A stretch of 64,000 nucleotides of DNA from Raphanus sativus (GCF_000801105.2 NC_079515.1:6758001-6822000); one strand, 5' to 3'; numbered from the stretch's first letter, positions 41,150 to 54,900 are shown. Made by a program: numbers and translations. The notes: generated by a model from the sequence alone, not told the origin.

Positions 41150-42126
41150 ATAAAGTAAAAGTAAAATAAATGAAAATCAAATAAAGTCTAATATATAGAA
41201 CATATGTATGTAACCGCCGGTTTTACCATTACATGGAACTGATGATGATGATGATTACGTGTTGTGATTTGGTAATGTGTAGATGTATCGTGACTCACAT
41301 CGAGCGTTGTAAAATAAGGTTCGCGGTATTGTTATTTTGTTTTTATTTTATATTTCTACCATTACAGATTACAACAAGGTTTACGTGTGGATCGTCACTA
41401 GTTCAAACCACATTACAATCTTTTTAGAATTGTTTTTTGTCTTATGAAGTGATGTAAAGAGATGAACAAGCAGTCTTTTTCTTTTGCCGATTCTCGTAGG
41501 TACGTAAGATTCTCGTGTACCGGTGAAAGAGGTTATATGATGATGTTTGGAGTATTTCTTTTTCATTATTCATAGGGAACTTTAACGGAAAAAGTCTGAT
41601 CAGTCACAACATCGATATTATCAAATATCTTGATTTTGAGAAAAGAGAACACAGAGTAACATCTTACCTACCAGGTAAACTTTCTTCTTTTGGAACAAAA
41701 CCTACGAGGTAAACTTCATAACTTGAAGAAACGACAATAATTTTAAAAATATTTGTTTTAGGTCTTTATATTTATTTTCTTGGAAAAAAGTTAAACTCGG
41801 GTCTATGTTTGATTTTAATAAACTCGTGTAGCGTCGTTGATTAAGAGGCTAAGTTTTTTTGTTCTCTTGTAAACGTGGTTTAACTATAAACTAATTACCC
41901 TATCGTTTCTTGAAATGTGTCTTACGTATACTTGCATATGATTAAAATAAAATAATGTAGATTGGTTTAGGTGCATGAACCTCGAAGCCTAATTGGTAGT
42001 GGTATACTAAGAGTAGGTCAATATGATAATGGTTGAAAGATTGACAAAATCTACAAGTTTCGTGAGATTGACTATTAGATCAACTCCAATCCAATGGAAC
42101 ATCCAAACACATAATTTCATTTCTCA

Positions 42127-42426
42127 GAGCATTTCCAATGTATACCTCTATATTTTTCTTTAAAATAGAGATCTCTATTATAGAGGTAAATATGCTCCAA
42201 TATATACTTCAATAATAGAATTCCTCTATTTATAGGAGAAAATATAGAGAATTGCTATTTCTATCTCTAAATATAGAGGCAAAAAATAGAATTCCTCTAT
42301 ATTTTTCTCTAAAATAGAGGAACTCTATTATACAAACATACATTAGAGCAAATCCACCTCTATAATAAAGTTTATCTATTTTAGAGAAAAATATAGAGAT
42401 GGAAATAGAAGTGGGTTGGAGATGGT
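42127..42426. mobile_element. 300 bp MITE with internal stem-loops
   Basis: The left end GAGCATTTCCAA and right end TTGGAGATGG are inverted repeats related to the common Brassicaceae GAGCATCTCCAA terminus. The interior is filled with words such as 'cctctatatttttct' and 'agaaaaatatagagat' in both orientations, able to form several hairpins. Confidence 0.7.
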
Positions 42427-43654
42427 AATGGAACACAAAAAATGACATCAATACTATTAATTCTTCAACATGTCCAATTGATATGGGGTTATGTCCAACA
42501 ATTATTTTTTCACAATAAAAAACCATATATTCTATAACTGAATCTAAATAAATATTTTGTAACCACCTTTTAACTCCATAGTGGTCGGGGCTTATTAAAA
42601 AAAAACAAATATTTTATAATTGTTTTCCTTTAATTCCTATATTCTAGGATCCATAACTGCAATATTTATGAAAATGTACAAATAAATTATTGATATATGT
42701 CGATTTAAATATGTATAATAATTACAGCACTTTTTGAAAATATATGCACATTTTTTTACGGAAAATATATGTTATTAATCAACAATAATACATTAATTAA
42801 TCCAAATTAATAACCACCTTTATTCTTACTATTATGACTATTAATATTTAAAATCTAAGTTTATGCTTTATATTTACAAACCCTGACCTTTTAATAAAAT
42901 AAATAATTAATATAATATTATTTACCATTGAAAAAGTTAATATAAAATAAAAATAATTAGATTTTTATTTCAATTCATGAAATACAAATTTATTTAACTA
43001 ATATATCTACAAAATTAGGATTTTGCCGATAAATAATAATTATCATGAAATTAAATAATTAAAAGATAATTAAATTTATCTCAATTTTTCGGGTCAACCA
43101 TTACAAAATCACGGATAAATGAAAATTTGATGGATTTTTAATCGTATGGGATTTCTAAATAGAAATTTTATAATTTAATTCAAAATCTAAGCTGAATTCA
43201 ATGTAGATCACTAGATTTACCACTGGTGCCGTGGATTCATATCATATATGAAAATATACTAAAACTATATCATAAATTAAATTTAGCAAAATTTGGATAA
43301 ATATAATAAATTAATATTTTAATATATAGGTCCAATTTAATCAGATTCGAGGCCTAGACTTATGGGATAGATTCTATATTGGTTTTTCGAGTACGAGTAT
43401 TTAATTGCGTGAATAATTCAAAATGCTAATAAATACCACAATATTCTGATTTTATTTTAACCTGATTATATATTTCATCATCAAAATTATTTTTATTAAA
43501 ACGTTAAACCTATTATAATATTCACATATATAATGCTTTCTTTGTAACATTTAAATGTAAATAAATAGTCAGAAATATAAATTTATATTCAATAAATTTA
43601 ATTTGTTTCGGCAAATAAATTTGCACTTTAAAACGTGGATCAAAAATAATAGAG

Positions 43655-45040
43655 ATATTAGGCTCCATATACCTACAAAAAACTAATATTAGCAAACTAC
43701 CCTAACACTATTATTGACACTATTGACAAATCTATAACTCAATATTGCCCCTGCCCAAATAATCTGCCCCTGCCCAAATGATCTCAGCATTCTCTCTCCT
43801 TTCCTTTTTTTGTGTCTCTTCACCAAACAATATTCTTCTTCCTCTCTCTTCTCTTATTCTTCTTCCATTTCATCTCCATCTCTACTTAAAATTAAGAGTC
43901 TCCAATTACACAGACTCTAATTGATTAAGATCTTCCCAAATCATTTTCTGGCTCTTCTATTACTTGCTGGATTGATTCAATTGGTGAGGAAATTAACTAT
44001 ATTGGAAACTCCTATTTCTTGTTCCTCCATTTTTCCAGTCGAAACAGAGATGGTTTTTTTCAGAACTCGGGAATCAAATCCCGGAAGTTGATGGCTTGGT
44101 GAAGACCACGAAGATGATGGAGGTGAGTATAGTGAGCAGGTAATTTTTTTGGTTAGCTGTTACAATTTATAAGATATTAATAAGTAGCTAACATTGGATG
44201 ATACATAATTTATTAAAATGATACGAAATTGGTTACCGGTCTAACAAGTCACATAACATTGCACGTCAAAACTTAGCAGTTACATTTTATATAATATGCT
44301 TCCGTTAACCGATACATGCTTTGTTAGCTGCTATAAAACATGTTATCGTTGTTTTAAATTGGTTGCCAAGATCTTAAAAGTATATATTGACACCTGGTAT
44401 ATATTTTGTTAAATGGTAAGAAAAATATTATCGTATTAACTTAATCATTATCTATTGAACTAATATATTCTTAACGGTTAACGTTAAATGTTTCAGGTTA
44501 GTGTTAAATGTCTATTTCTAACATACATGGTTTGTTAAATGATACGAAATTTGTTTCCGGTCTAACAAGTCACATAACATTGCGCGTCAAAACTTAGCAG
44601 TTACATTTTATATTACATGCTTCCATTAACTGATAGATGTCTGGTTAGCTGTTATAAAAAATGTTACCGTTGTTTTATATTGTATTTTCTCTCTTCTCTT
44701 TATCAGGTATATTCAACATCGATATTATTTGTAACAGTGACGAAGATGTAGAGTGGAGAAAATGGAGTAGATAGGAGATTAAGAGAATCGATTGATTTAG
44801 GAGAAGTTTTAATTTTAATAGGGTTGAGAAAATTGGGAGAAATAGATAAATGAGAGATAAATGAGAGATATATGTATCTCGGAAAGAAAGAGAAACGTAT
44901 GAAATTTTAGGGCAGGGGTATAATAGAAAAGGGGATGAAAATATCTATAGTGAATCCGAGTTTTTCTTGCTTTAGGGTAGTTTCTTAATTTGCTGGTGAT
45001 TTGGGTATATTCACCCAATTGACTCAAAATAATATTACTT
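43655..45040. mobile_element. Probable MULE-like TIR element
   Basis: The left end (about 43660-43770) and the reverse complement of the right end (about 44920-45035) share ordered blocks: ATATACC, AAACTACCCTAA and CCCCTGCCC. So the element has degenerate inverted termini of over 100 bp. Inside, about 155 bp at 44210-44365 recurs at 44531-44685 (321 bp apart). No transposase reading frame is seen. Exact ends and target duplication were not resolved. Confidence 0.55.
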
Positions 45041-45293
45041 TGTTATTTAAGAAAATAAAAAATTTATAGCTGTTAGAAATAAAGTACAATTAATATATGA
45101 AATGAGTATGATAGAAGTGTTTATAGTTATGAAAAATCACAAATTCAATATAACTATCAAAATCTTTTACTGAACTTTTTAAAAAGTAATATTTACACAA
45201 ATATGATCACAGAAAACACAAATATGATTTACAAAGAATACACAAACATGAAATTAAAATTTCTAAAAAAATGTAAAACAAAAATATACCCGC

Positions 45294-45319
45294 CCTTTGA
45301 AGGGCGGATCAAAATCTAG
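45294..45319 (+). mobile_element. Helitron 3' terminus
   Basis: Hairpin CCGCCCTTTGAAGGGCGG, then ATCAAAATCTAG, followed by T: the same terminal pattern as the Helitron ending at 26598. Its 5' end was not identified; the TIR element at 43.7-45.0 kb may lie inside it. Confidence 0.7.
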
Positions 45320-46469
45320 TCATTCTATTAAATTTGGTGGAGAGTGAACAGTGTTACAATTTGGTGTAACACTATTCATCACATTAAATATTTCATATAC
45401 ATATTTTATTATGTTTCATTGAATAATATAGTTTAATTATTATTAATCATTTCAAATTTGTAACTAAATATAAATATATTGTATTATTTATATTTTCAAA
45501 TTATTTTCACATAATTAAAATATTTTTATTTTATTTTCAAATAAGAAAACACTATGTTATAAAAATAAAATATCATAGAACTTTTATATTTTATTTTATT
45601 TCGAAATAAAAATCACTAAATGATCATTATCATTTATTTTATTTTAAAATATTGATTATAATTTTTATTTAAGTTATATTTAATACCATTAAATTCACCA
45701 AAATTTAAAATACATTTTTATAATATAGTTAAACATGTATTACTAACTAATACAAAATTTATTAAAATATATTTTTGTTATGTGTTTTCATAGTTAATGT
45801 TTTGTAATTTTTAATATAGTATTTTATATAAAATAAATACATGTATAATATTGTTAAACCAAAAAATATAAATTAAAATAAATTTTATAAACATATAATT
45901 ACGAAAATTTAATAAATATAACATCAAAGTGGGACAAAATAATTATTTATCAATTTCAAATAAAAAATATAGAAGTTACTAAAATAGAAAGTATTAAATA
46001 ATATATAATATTATTTTGGGTGTAATATCTGGTGTCATGGTTGAAGACGACAAAAAAAATTTGACACCAAAAATATCATGCTTGGAGATGCTATCAGTCT
46101 CACGCTTAAGAGAATCATTGGTAATTTAGTAATACTCACTGCATCTATTCGGTGTAGAAAGGAATTTGACCAAAAAAGAGAGTAAAAAGGAATTTTACCA
46201 AAAAGAGAGTAAAAAGGCATTATGCCAAAAAAAGGAGAGTAAAAAGGCATATACTATTATCATGCATGTTACTGTTAAGTTTTCACAAATGTTAAACATG
46301 CAATGAGCCGAAACTAGATCAGTTAAAAAGGAGAGGCAGAAGAAGCCACCGACTTAGAAAAAAGGAAAGCCTTACTAGTATTCTTGGCTTCTTGCTATAA
46401 AAAGTAGTTCAGTTCTTTTATTCTTTCTGCAAACACATAAAAACAAAGAAAGAAAAGAGGCGATAAGAC

Positions 46470-47322
46470 ATGGCGTCCCTGAAGGCCCAGAAACGGCTCG
46501 CCGCATCCGTAATGAAGTGCGGATAGGAAAAGTGTGGCTTGATCCCAATGAACCCAAGGATATCTCCATGGCCAACTCCAGTAAGACTTTTGATACTTTT
46601 TTTTGTTGTTTGATTGAGTCTTACGTAAGGTGTGTGTTGTTGTTGTTCGAAGGGTTTATATATTGATGATGGTTCCGTTTCATGTTGATCAATTTGTTAT
46701 ATTATTTTTCTCAATAAACTTCTTTATATTTTCGAATGTTAAGAAATTATCATCAATCTCTATCCCAGGGCAGAACATTAGGACTCTTGTCAATGATGGT
46801 ATCATTATCAGGAAACCCTCCGAGATCCACTCACGTGCTCGTGCTAGGACTTTGAACGAGGCCAAACGAAAGGGTCGTCACTCTGGTTACGGTAATGATA
46901 TTTCCAGTTTGAAATATATTTTCTTTTCTTATATGTTGTATAACTTTGGATCTTTCTTGGGTTTTCAGGTAAGAGAAAGGGTAAAAGAGAGGCGAGGCAA
47001 CCGACCAAGATTCTCTGGATGAATAGAATAAGGGTGTTGAGGCGATTCCTTCTCAACTACCGTGAGAATTAAAAACAAGATCGACAAGCACACGTACCAT
47101 GACATGTACAAGAAAGCGAAGGGTAACGTGTTTAAGAACAAGCGTGTGCTTATGGAGAGCATCCACAAGTCCGAGGCTGAGAAGGCTAGAGAGAAGACAC
47201 TCTCTGACCAGTTTGAGGCCAAGCGTGTTAAGAACAAGGGTAGAAGGGAGACAAAGTTTGCGAGAAGGGAGGAACGTTTAGCTAGAGGACCTGGAGGTGG
47301 AGAGATAGCCGTTTTGTCTTAA
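46470..47322 (+). pseudogene. RPL19: 60S ribosomal protein L19 gene with frameshifts
   Basis: Three exons with intact GT-AG borders (46470-46580, 46769-46891, 46969-47322) encode a recognisable L19: [68 protein letters not shown], then [18 protein letters not shown]. Two lesions break it. After MKCG a lost base gives TAG at 46524. After NYRE an out-of-frame insertion gives TAA near 47068. The Ala/Pro- and Lys-rich tail of Arabidopsis L19 is also missing; it ends EIAVLS. A TATA box at about 46396 remains. Functional L19 must come from other loci. Confidence 0.85.
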
Positions 47323-47751
47323 GTTTACTTCTTGAATAAGAAATTGGTTTTTTTAACATGATTTTGTTGGAACTGTTTTGCTCTCATGGTTGGGATCTCA
47401 CTGAATTACTATTTATAAACTCATCGTTTATTTTCTCCGCCCGCATTATCTCTTTCACCAATTTGTGGATGGATCTAGCAAATGAAAGACAAGTTGGATT
47501 GAACGTTGTCTCAATATTTTAACTTTACTACAAATTTAAAACAGGAGACTGTATCATGTGTTTAATGATTGGTGACATTAATTTTGTACTGTAGTACATC
47601 CCTGACATATCAATGACAGTAACTTTTTACAGTGGTCCACAAGATTGAACCATGTGTTAAATGATTCAAAATCACAAATATAACTAATTTCAAAATTACG
47701 TGGTTAAAAAGAAGCAGTTTAATTATCATTTGATTAAGTTTTTTAGATATA

Positions 47752-47785
47752 CTAGGTTCTTACCCGCGCTCCGCCGCGGGTTTTT
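47752..47785 (-). mobile_element. Helitron 3' terminus (minus strand)
   Basis: On the minus strand: hairpin CCCGCG-GCGGAG-CGCGGG, then TAAGAACCTAG, next to a host T. The matching 5' end, expected to the right, was not identified. Confidence 0.7.
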
Positions 47786-50443
47786 TTCTTACAAATTTGT
47801 ATTTCAAACATACTATGTTGTCGTAATTCAAAAAATGGACAGGATATGATATAAGACTATGCTGTAATACTTTGAAAATTGAGAGAATAAACACTTTGTT
47901 AAACACGTTTAGAATGCATATTTTAAAAACAGAGCATGTGGACTATAACAGAGAATAGGTATTTGTTTCAAAAATTTGTTGGTTCTTGCCTAAGATGAAA
48001 ATTGAATTCACAGAAACAAACAACTAATTATCTTTGATTAGCTAAAACTCTATGTCTATGGACTTTTTAATTGTCTTTGTGTTAAAATTTTGTTATTATA
48101 ATTATAATTATTCATCTTCCCCTTTAGTTCATTTTTTGTTCAAGTTATCTCATTCCTCAGTTCAAAACTCTATTAGAATCATTTAGCTAGGTTGTGAAAA
48201 AAATCTTTGATAGAAATGTATTAAATATAATATAGTTGTTAATTTGTAATTTTGACTACGCGGACCACAGATAAACATTTCACTGATAAGTAATTGAAAA
48301 TAGAGAAGTGCTCGACAGCCTTTGAGATGTCTGCTTTATTCCATTGTTTCATTTTGTTTGGTTAGTTTTAAGATTCAACCGTGCATATTTTTTCTTAACG
48401 TAGGGAAATTGTATGTCTTCTTGTAATGGAGATTGTTGAAGATTTTTTTTGTAAATGTTATTCTTAATCACTGATCTTGTTTCTCTGCTTGTTTTCTCTT
48501 CAAATGTGCAGTCCATTTTTTTAGATGACCCGAGAATAATATCTATTCATCACCATATTTTTTTTAACTGATTTGTCCATCACCATATCTCACTCTACAG
48601 TTTTGTTATAAAACAATATACAATCATCGTTATTAAACCACATATGGCTTTGGAGTCTTTGATTCGATGATATTTTAAATTAATGGAAAGAAAATTGAAG
48701 TTTGCGTTATCGTTCTATTGCAAAGATTCATAGTCAAAAACTTTTATCTAACAACTATAAAAGAAGAAAGCCTTACATGAAAGACCTCAAAATGTTACCT
48801 CGAGAAAACATTCAAGTTTTGTTCTACATATTGTCTTCTTAGTTAATGATAAGGCTGTCCATACTTTCTGCAATCAATATCAGCAGCAAAAAAAGTTATG
48901 AAAGGTGTTACGAAAGTATGTCTTTGGACAAGATGAGGTGATCTTCACTGAGTTTCTGGTGATTTGGTGGTTCCCTTGTTGCTCTTGTTGATCACTTAAT
49001 ACTGATATTTGCATCATCTCTCCTTGTACAGCTGATATCTTCCCTTCCTCTCTTTGAAATCTGCAAACATTCACACAAAGAAAAACCTTGAAAGATTCAT
49101 GGTTGTTCTAAGATACCTCAAGAAGCAGAAGCATTAGAGATTTTTTTTTTTGGAAAAAAGAGCCGAAGCATTAGAGTTGTCTTAAACAAACATCACGTTG
49201 TTCCGTCTTGATAACCCTAAAAGGCATACCCGTCTCTTTTGACACTTCATCATCTTCACTCCTTTTTCCATTAGAGATTACACGGTCTTGTCATCTCTCC
49301 CTCCTTTGCATCCTCTGCTTTCTTCTTTACACTAATTTTCATTCTTTACATTAGTTTTAAACAGTTCTAATTTTAGTTTCGTTGCATCAGCAAGAGAGAC
49401 AGGGTTAATGATATCACCTCTTTCATTTTTGGAGACAGGGTTAATGATATCACCTTAGCCAAGTTTTGTTAATATATGATTACTCATAAATTTAAAGGTA
49501 ATTTAATTTATTTATAATCATCATTATCTAAAAAACATTTATATTATGTTATCAAAAACTATTTTACATCAGATATTTTAAAAATAAATATAATCTCTGT
49601 CTAAGAATCAGAACCATTGACACCACCACTATCAAGAACAATGTTTTTTCTTACCCTAAACACACAATTTGGCTTAGCCTCGAACCTGCTTCAATAAGCA
49701 ATTGACTGGATAGAGCCTACTTTTCACCTACTTTCCATTCGATGTACTAATTGTTTGATGAAATTTTTTTGGTGTTGTTTATTTCTTGTTATCTTCTTAT
49801 TTGTAAGACCTAAAAATAAAGCAGCAAACAGAGATTTAGATAATATAGTTCCAAATTGAGCACCTAAAAAAATATTGTATACTATTCTTACACCATCTTA
49901 TACCAGCAAGCACATATGAAGTCATCGCGCAAATATCCCTAGCCAAATCACCATTCTCATTTCTGATCTTTTAGAATAAATAGACTTTTTTTTTGCAGAT
50001 TTGAATAGTCTTGAAATACATTAGTTTTTGGTTAGTCTATTGATATAGTGTATTTAATAATTTTTAGCATGTCATTTCATTCATTTAAATCACTTTAGAT
50101 TGTATTTAGGTGTCTACATTGCATATAGGGATGTTTAAACGGGCTCAAGGCCTGCGGGCATAACGGGCTGGTATTAAACGGGCGGAACCCGTACCCGTTT
50201 AGTTATATAAAAATGTTGTAACGGGTTCATCGCGGGCCGCCCCTTAAGAATATTTACTAAACGGGCTTACCCGCGAAATAAAAGGATGCCCGTTAATTTT
50301 TTTTTCTTTCAGATTATGTGAAACTACGTCGTATTATGTTAGGTTTTCTTCTTTATCTCAAAACTTGAATTGTTACCGTCAAATTTCTCTCCTCTCTGTG
50401 TCGATGAATTTGAATCCATGAATCATTTTCTTCACTAAGAGAA

Positions 50444-50445
<2 letters not shown>

Positions 50446-50522
<77 letters not shown>
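50446..50522. repeat. (CT)n microsatellite, 77 bp
   Basis: Uninterrupted CT dinucleotides over 77 bp, the longest simple repeat in the window. Confidence 0.97.
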
Positions 50523-50525
<3 letters not shown>

Positions 50526-50862
50526 GTCATTTCTGCAACTTAGGAAGTCCAGGGTCATAAACAAAGATATCAAAAGTTCAGGGACCAAGGCTGCAAATTC
50601 AGAACACTCGCTTGGGTTAAATTGCACATTATAAAGTTAAGGGGCGAAATTAGGGATGTTTCTGCAAATTACAAAGTCTTAGGCAGTTTTGTAAGGAATC
50701 AGAAGTTTAGGGATCGATTATGCAAAAACCGAAGAAGTCACCATTAGAGCTTTCGATTGATTACTCCACCGCGAGCTCGGAGCGGACGGACCAGTTCTGA
50801 GAGCACGACGGAGAGCTGAACGGCCTAAGCATGAAGATCTGTGGTGGAGCAAAGTAGCTGAA

Positions 50863-51204
50863 TCAAGGACTTGACGCCATGGAGGAAAGTTGGTCGCAAA
50901 GGAAGGTTGGTCGCGGAGGAAGCTTTGCGGCGGTTAGGGCAGGATCGACGATCTTGAGGACGCCAGTGGAGGAGGCGGTGAGGAGAGGGCTGAGAATGAT
51001 CTCGGACTCGGGGAGGGAGTACTCGGCGGAGGCGCCGTCGTGGAGGGGGCTAGGAAGGGAGGATCCGGAATCGGAGTCGGCGTCAGGGGAGGAAGCGTCG
51101 GCGTCGGGTGAAGATCTCTGAAGCTTATTTTTCTTACAGAAAGAGAGAGATCGAAGTTTGATCAGAAAAAAAGAGAGAGTTCTCGACAAACAGATAAAAA
51201 ACAA
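50863..51204. other. GC-rich open stretch of uncertain coding status
   Basis: A locally GC-rich segment is open on both strands: plus 50879-51121 (80 codons from MEESWSQRKVGRGG) and a minus-strand frame over 50863-51204 (SPDADSDSGSSLPSPLHD). I recognise neither. Upstream, about 50523-50740 has degenerate repeats around words like 'agttcaggga' and 'tgcaaatt'. It may be a transposon fragment or a non-coding transcript region. Confidence 0.3.
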
Positions 51205-51911
51205 AGGTAAAACAAGACATCAGATCAATGAGTTGTTTAAACAGAATAATTTTATTGACTTTTCAACTTTTTTCAGTTAATGACATGTCCTCTCCACATG
51301 ATTCTAAAAATTCTATGTGGCAGAAGCTGGAGAAAGGCTAACCTTATTACTGTGTGGATTACTTATGTTTTAAAAATGATTTTACAAAACAAAATTAAGC
51401 AAATAGATCTATGAAAATTATATTTTATAGAAAATTGGTAATTGTGTTAGCTAAAAAAGCAAGTAGCTTACTAATTTATAGAGATGACTTTTCTCTACAA
51501 TACCTTTCTTTGAAGATATGTTTCTTAATAAAAACTTGATATAATCTCAAATAAAAGAAAGTATATTATAAGCTTAGACTATAAATAAGGTTAACTGTTT
51601 TGTAAAAAAATAGTATATAATCGGATCCGGTTTCGAAACACCATCGGCGCAAAATAAAGAAGGTCAAAGGCGACGTAGTTCCGTCATCTTCACTTTGCTT
51701 TCTTCGTAAACAAAAGAAACCAACCAACACCGTGTCTCTCTCTCTCTCTCCCACTTTTGAATACTCCCTCAGATTCATCATCTTCCTCCGTTATCGATCC
51801 CCACCCTCGATCCTCTTTGCTGTTCAGGTCGATCACGCGATTCTGCTCTGCTTTATAGATCTCGAAATTCGGAGATCGAGTGGGGGTAATTCGATCAGAG
51901 AGAGAGAGAGG

Positions 51912-54900
51912 ATGGCGTCTGAGCAGTTGATGTCTCCCGCCAGCGGCGGCGGCGGCGGAGGCGGAGGACGGTACTTTCAGATGCAGCCGGAGCAGATTCC
52001 TTCGATGGTGTCGTCGCTCTTCTCCTTCGCGCCGGCTCCAACGCAGGAGGCGAATCGCATATTCGAAGAGTTACCCAAAGCTGTGATCGTGTCCGTGTCT
52101 CGACCTGACGCCAGCGATATCAGCCCCGTGCTCTTGTCTTATACAATTGAGTGCCAATACAAGCAGGCAAGCTCATCAGAATCTAATTTCAATTATAAAG
52201 ACTTCAAGTATATGAGCATTATTGATCCAAGTAGAAACTATATTCGTTACTCTATAGTAGAAACGGTGCTTGCGTCAGTGGAGCGTTGATTAACTAACTT
52301 TGGCGTTTTTTTTTCTTCATGTGAACAGTTCAAGTGGCAGCTTGTGAAGAAAGCATCTCAAGTATTTTATTTGCATTTTGCATTGAAGAAACGTGCTTTT
52401 ATCGAAGAAATTCACGAGAAGCAAGAACAGGTTTGTGTTCAAACTTAAAAAAAATATCAACAAGTGCTTTCACTAGTCTTGTGTTTTCTCTTGTGAGGGG
52501 AACATGTTAAGAGTTTGCCGAGTTTTGATGTTGTAATGTCGAATTAAAGGTTAAAGAGTGGCTTCAAAATCTAGGAATAGGGGACCATGCACCCATTGTG
52601 CAAGATGAAGATGGTGATGAAGTCCATTTACATCAAGATGAGAGTGCCAAAAATAGGTTAAGACTTGCTGGCACGATTTTTTGCTCTATAAGTTGCTGCT
52701 GTACCATTCCGACGGATGTCATTGTTTACTTACGAGTAGGCTCTTTTTTTTTCTCAGAGATGTTCCTTCAAGTGCTGCTTTGCCAGTCATTCGCCCTTTG
52801 GGAAGACAGCAGTCCATATCAGTTAGAGGAAAGCATGCAATGCAAGAATACCTGAATCATTTTCTAGGCAATCTTGATATTGTCAATTCACGAGAGGTAT
52901 ATTTTTATAATCTATTTCTTTGGGTGGGTCAACTTCTCTATCATAGTCTATACTTAGTTTTGCCAAGGTTTTTTCTCTTTTCTGTTTTAGCTAGAAATAT
53001 GAGAATAACAAGTGAATTCTAAAGGTTCTATGCATTTCATGCTTTTATTCCCATATACATTGAGCTTTCCGTTTACGGCTATATGCATGTATTGTTAAGT
53101 GCTAAATACGTAATATAGGTTTGCAGGTTTTTGGAGGTCTCCATGTTGTCATTTTCACCAGAGTATGGACCCAAACTGAAAGAAGACTATATTATGGTAA
53201 AACATTTACCGAAGATTTCAAAGAGTGATGATTCTAGTAGATGTTGTGGATGCTGCTGGTTCTGTTGCTGCAATGATAACTGGCAAAAGGTATGGAAATT
53301 ATAATTCTTTTTCATATTCGTGTAGTTTGTAGATTGCTATGGAAATTTGGTTACCTCGGGATTTCCTAGGGGATGACTTTATCCCCTGCTTTGTCTCTGA
53401 ATGCATTGAATGCCTTGAAAAACTTATATATCAAGAAGAAAGTAGGTTTCGCCTTTAGTATCTCTTTCTATAATGCCAAAATTTGTCACTACTCTCATTG
53501 GAGAAGTGTTGATAATCAATTTTTTTCTGAATGTTTAATCACACTGGTTAGATGTTAAGTTCGAAGAAGTAAATAACTCTGTTGTAATTCTTTATGTTCG
53601 CAATGTATGTACTATCAAATATTGTAATCGTCTCCTTTTACTGTTCATATTTTTTTTTGCTCCGAGTCAGACATTTATTATTAATATGCGATATAAGATC
53701 ATATATAAGGTTATTTTTTCTCTCCAGTACAGGTGTGGGGGGTACTAAAGCCAGGTTTTCTTGCCTTATTGGAAGATCCATTCGATGCAAAGCTATTGGA
53801 TATAATTGTTTTTGATGTCCTACCAGTTTCTAACGGAAATGATGGTCCTGATGTATCACTAGCAGTAGAGCTGAAGGATCATAATCCGCTGCGACATGCA
53901 TTTAAGGTTATCAGTTACTGTCCTACATGTCTATGAGAATATATATTTATGCTTACTCCATCTGATAAGTGATATGTGAAACGTATCTAGTTGAATCAAA
54001 ATAGCAAAAGTAGAGCAGAAAACGTTGATTGATGATAAGAACTGAGGTACAAGGTTAGAGAGAAATTACTGGAGCCTCTCGACACTCCCCTTAATTTGAT
54101 CCTCTCTCTGGAAAACCCTTCTCATTATTGCTTCCTAATACTTATACTAAAGCATAAGACCTCCCCCACGTCATCCAACAACCCATGTGCTCGTGTAGAT
54201 ATTGTTAGACATTTCCATCTTAATGATTCTGTAGATAAGATGATAAGAATAGGTATCTTCTATAAGTTCAGTAACCTTCCACACGTAACAATAAGCTTTC
54301 TTGATAATCATTTTTTTTTCTTGCCACCCCCTTGTTTAGTAACCTATACTGTTGTTTTTATTTCTTCTATATAGAATTTTTTTAGCTGTCCAAGATGTGG
54401 GGAATTATTGTTTCATAACTTTGTTAAAAAAATCGCAGGTAACATCTGGAAACCGGAGTATAAGAATAAGGGCGAAGAGTAGTGCAAAAGTTAAGGATTG
54501 GGTGGCTTCGATTAACGATGCTGCTCTTAGACCTCCTGAGGGTTGGTGCCACCCTCATCGCTTTGGCTCATTTGCTCCCCCGAGGGGTTTAACAGATGAC
54601 GGAAGTCAGGCCCAGTGGTTCGTGGATGGTGGAGCAGCTTTTGCAGCCATGGCTGCAGCCATTGAAAATGCTAAATCTGAGGTCTGCCACTTTCCATTGC
54701 AGAGTGTGGAGACGGACGATGAGTTGATTTTCTTACTTATTCAACTGATCTGATTTGTCTTGTAGATTTTCATTTGTGGCTGGTGGGTGTGCCCAGAACT
54801 CTATCTTAGGCGCCCTTTTGAGTCTCATATGTCTTCCAGACTTGATAACTTGTTGGAGAACAAAGCTAAGCAAGGAGTTCAGGTACATACTGGTTACCAC

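Larger units (their letters stand above)
41150..46390. other. Intergenic transposon-rich region
   Basis: About 5 kb between ERF72 and the broken RPL19 gene: a MITE at 42127-42426, AT-rich filler, a terminal-inverted-repeat element at about 43655-45040, and a Helitron 3' end at 45319. No intact gene is seen. Confidence 0.6.
47323..51730. other. Intergenic region with Helitron end, (CT)n and GC-rich patch
   Basis: Contains the minus-strand Helitron 3' end at 47752, then AT-rich sequence. A minus-strand exon-like frame at about 48885-49063 (REEGKISAVQGEMMQISVLS) follows a CAG acceptor, identity unknown. At 50130-50310 the word AACGGGC recurs in both orientations, typical of hAT-like termini. 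A (CT)n run and a GC-rich open stretch follow. No gene is firmly supported. Confidence 0.5.

Noticed and set aside
53990..54300. Possible transposon in PLD zeta 1 intron 6
   Set aside because: The intron is long and its composition differs from its neighbours, but no terminal repeats or target duplication were visible.
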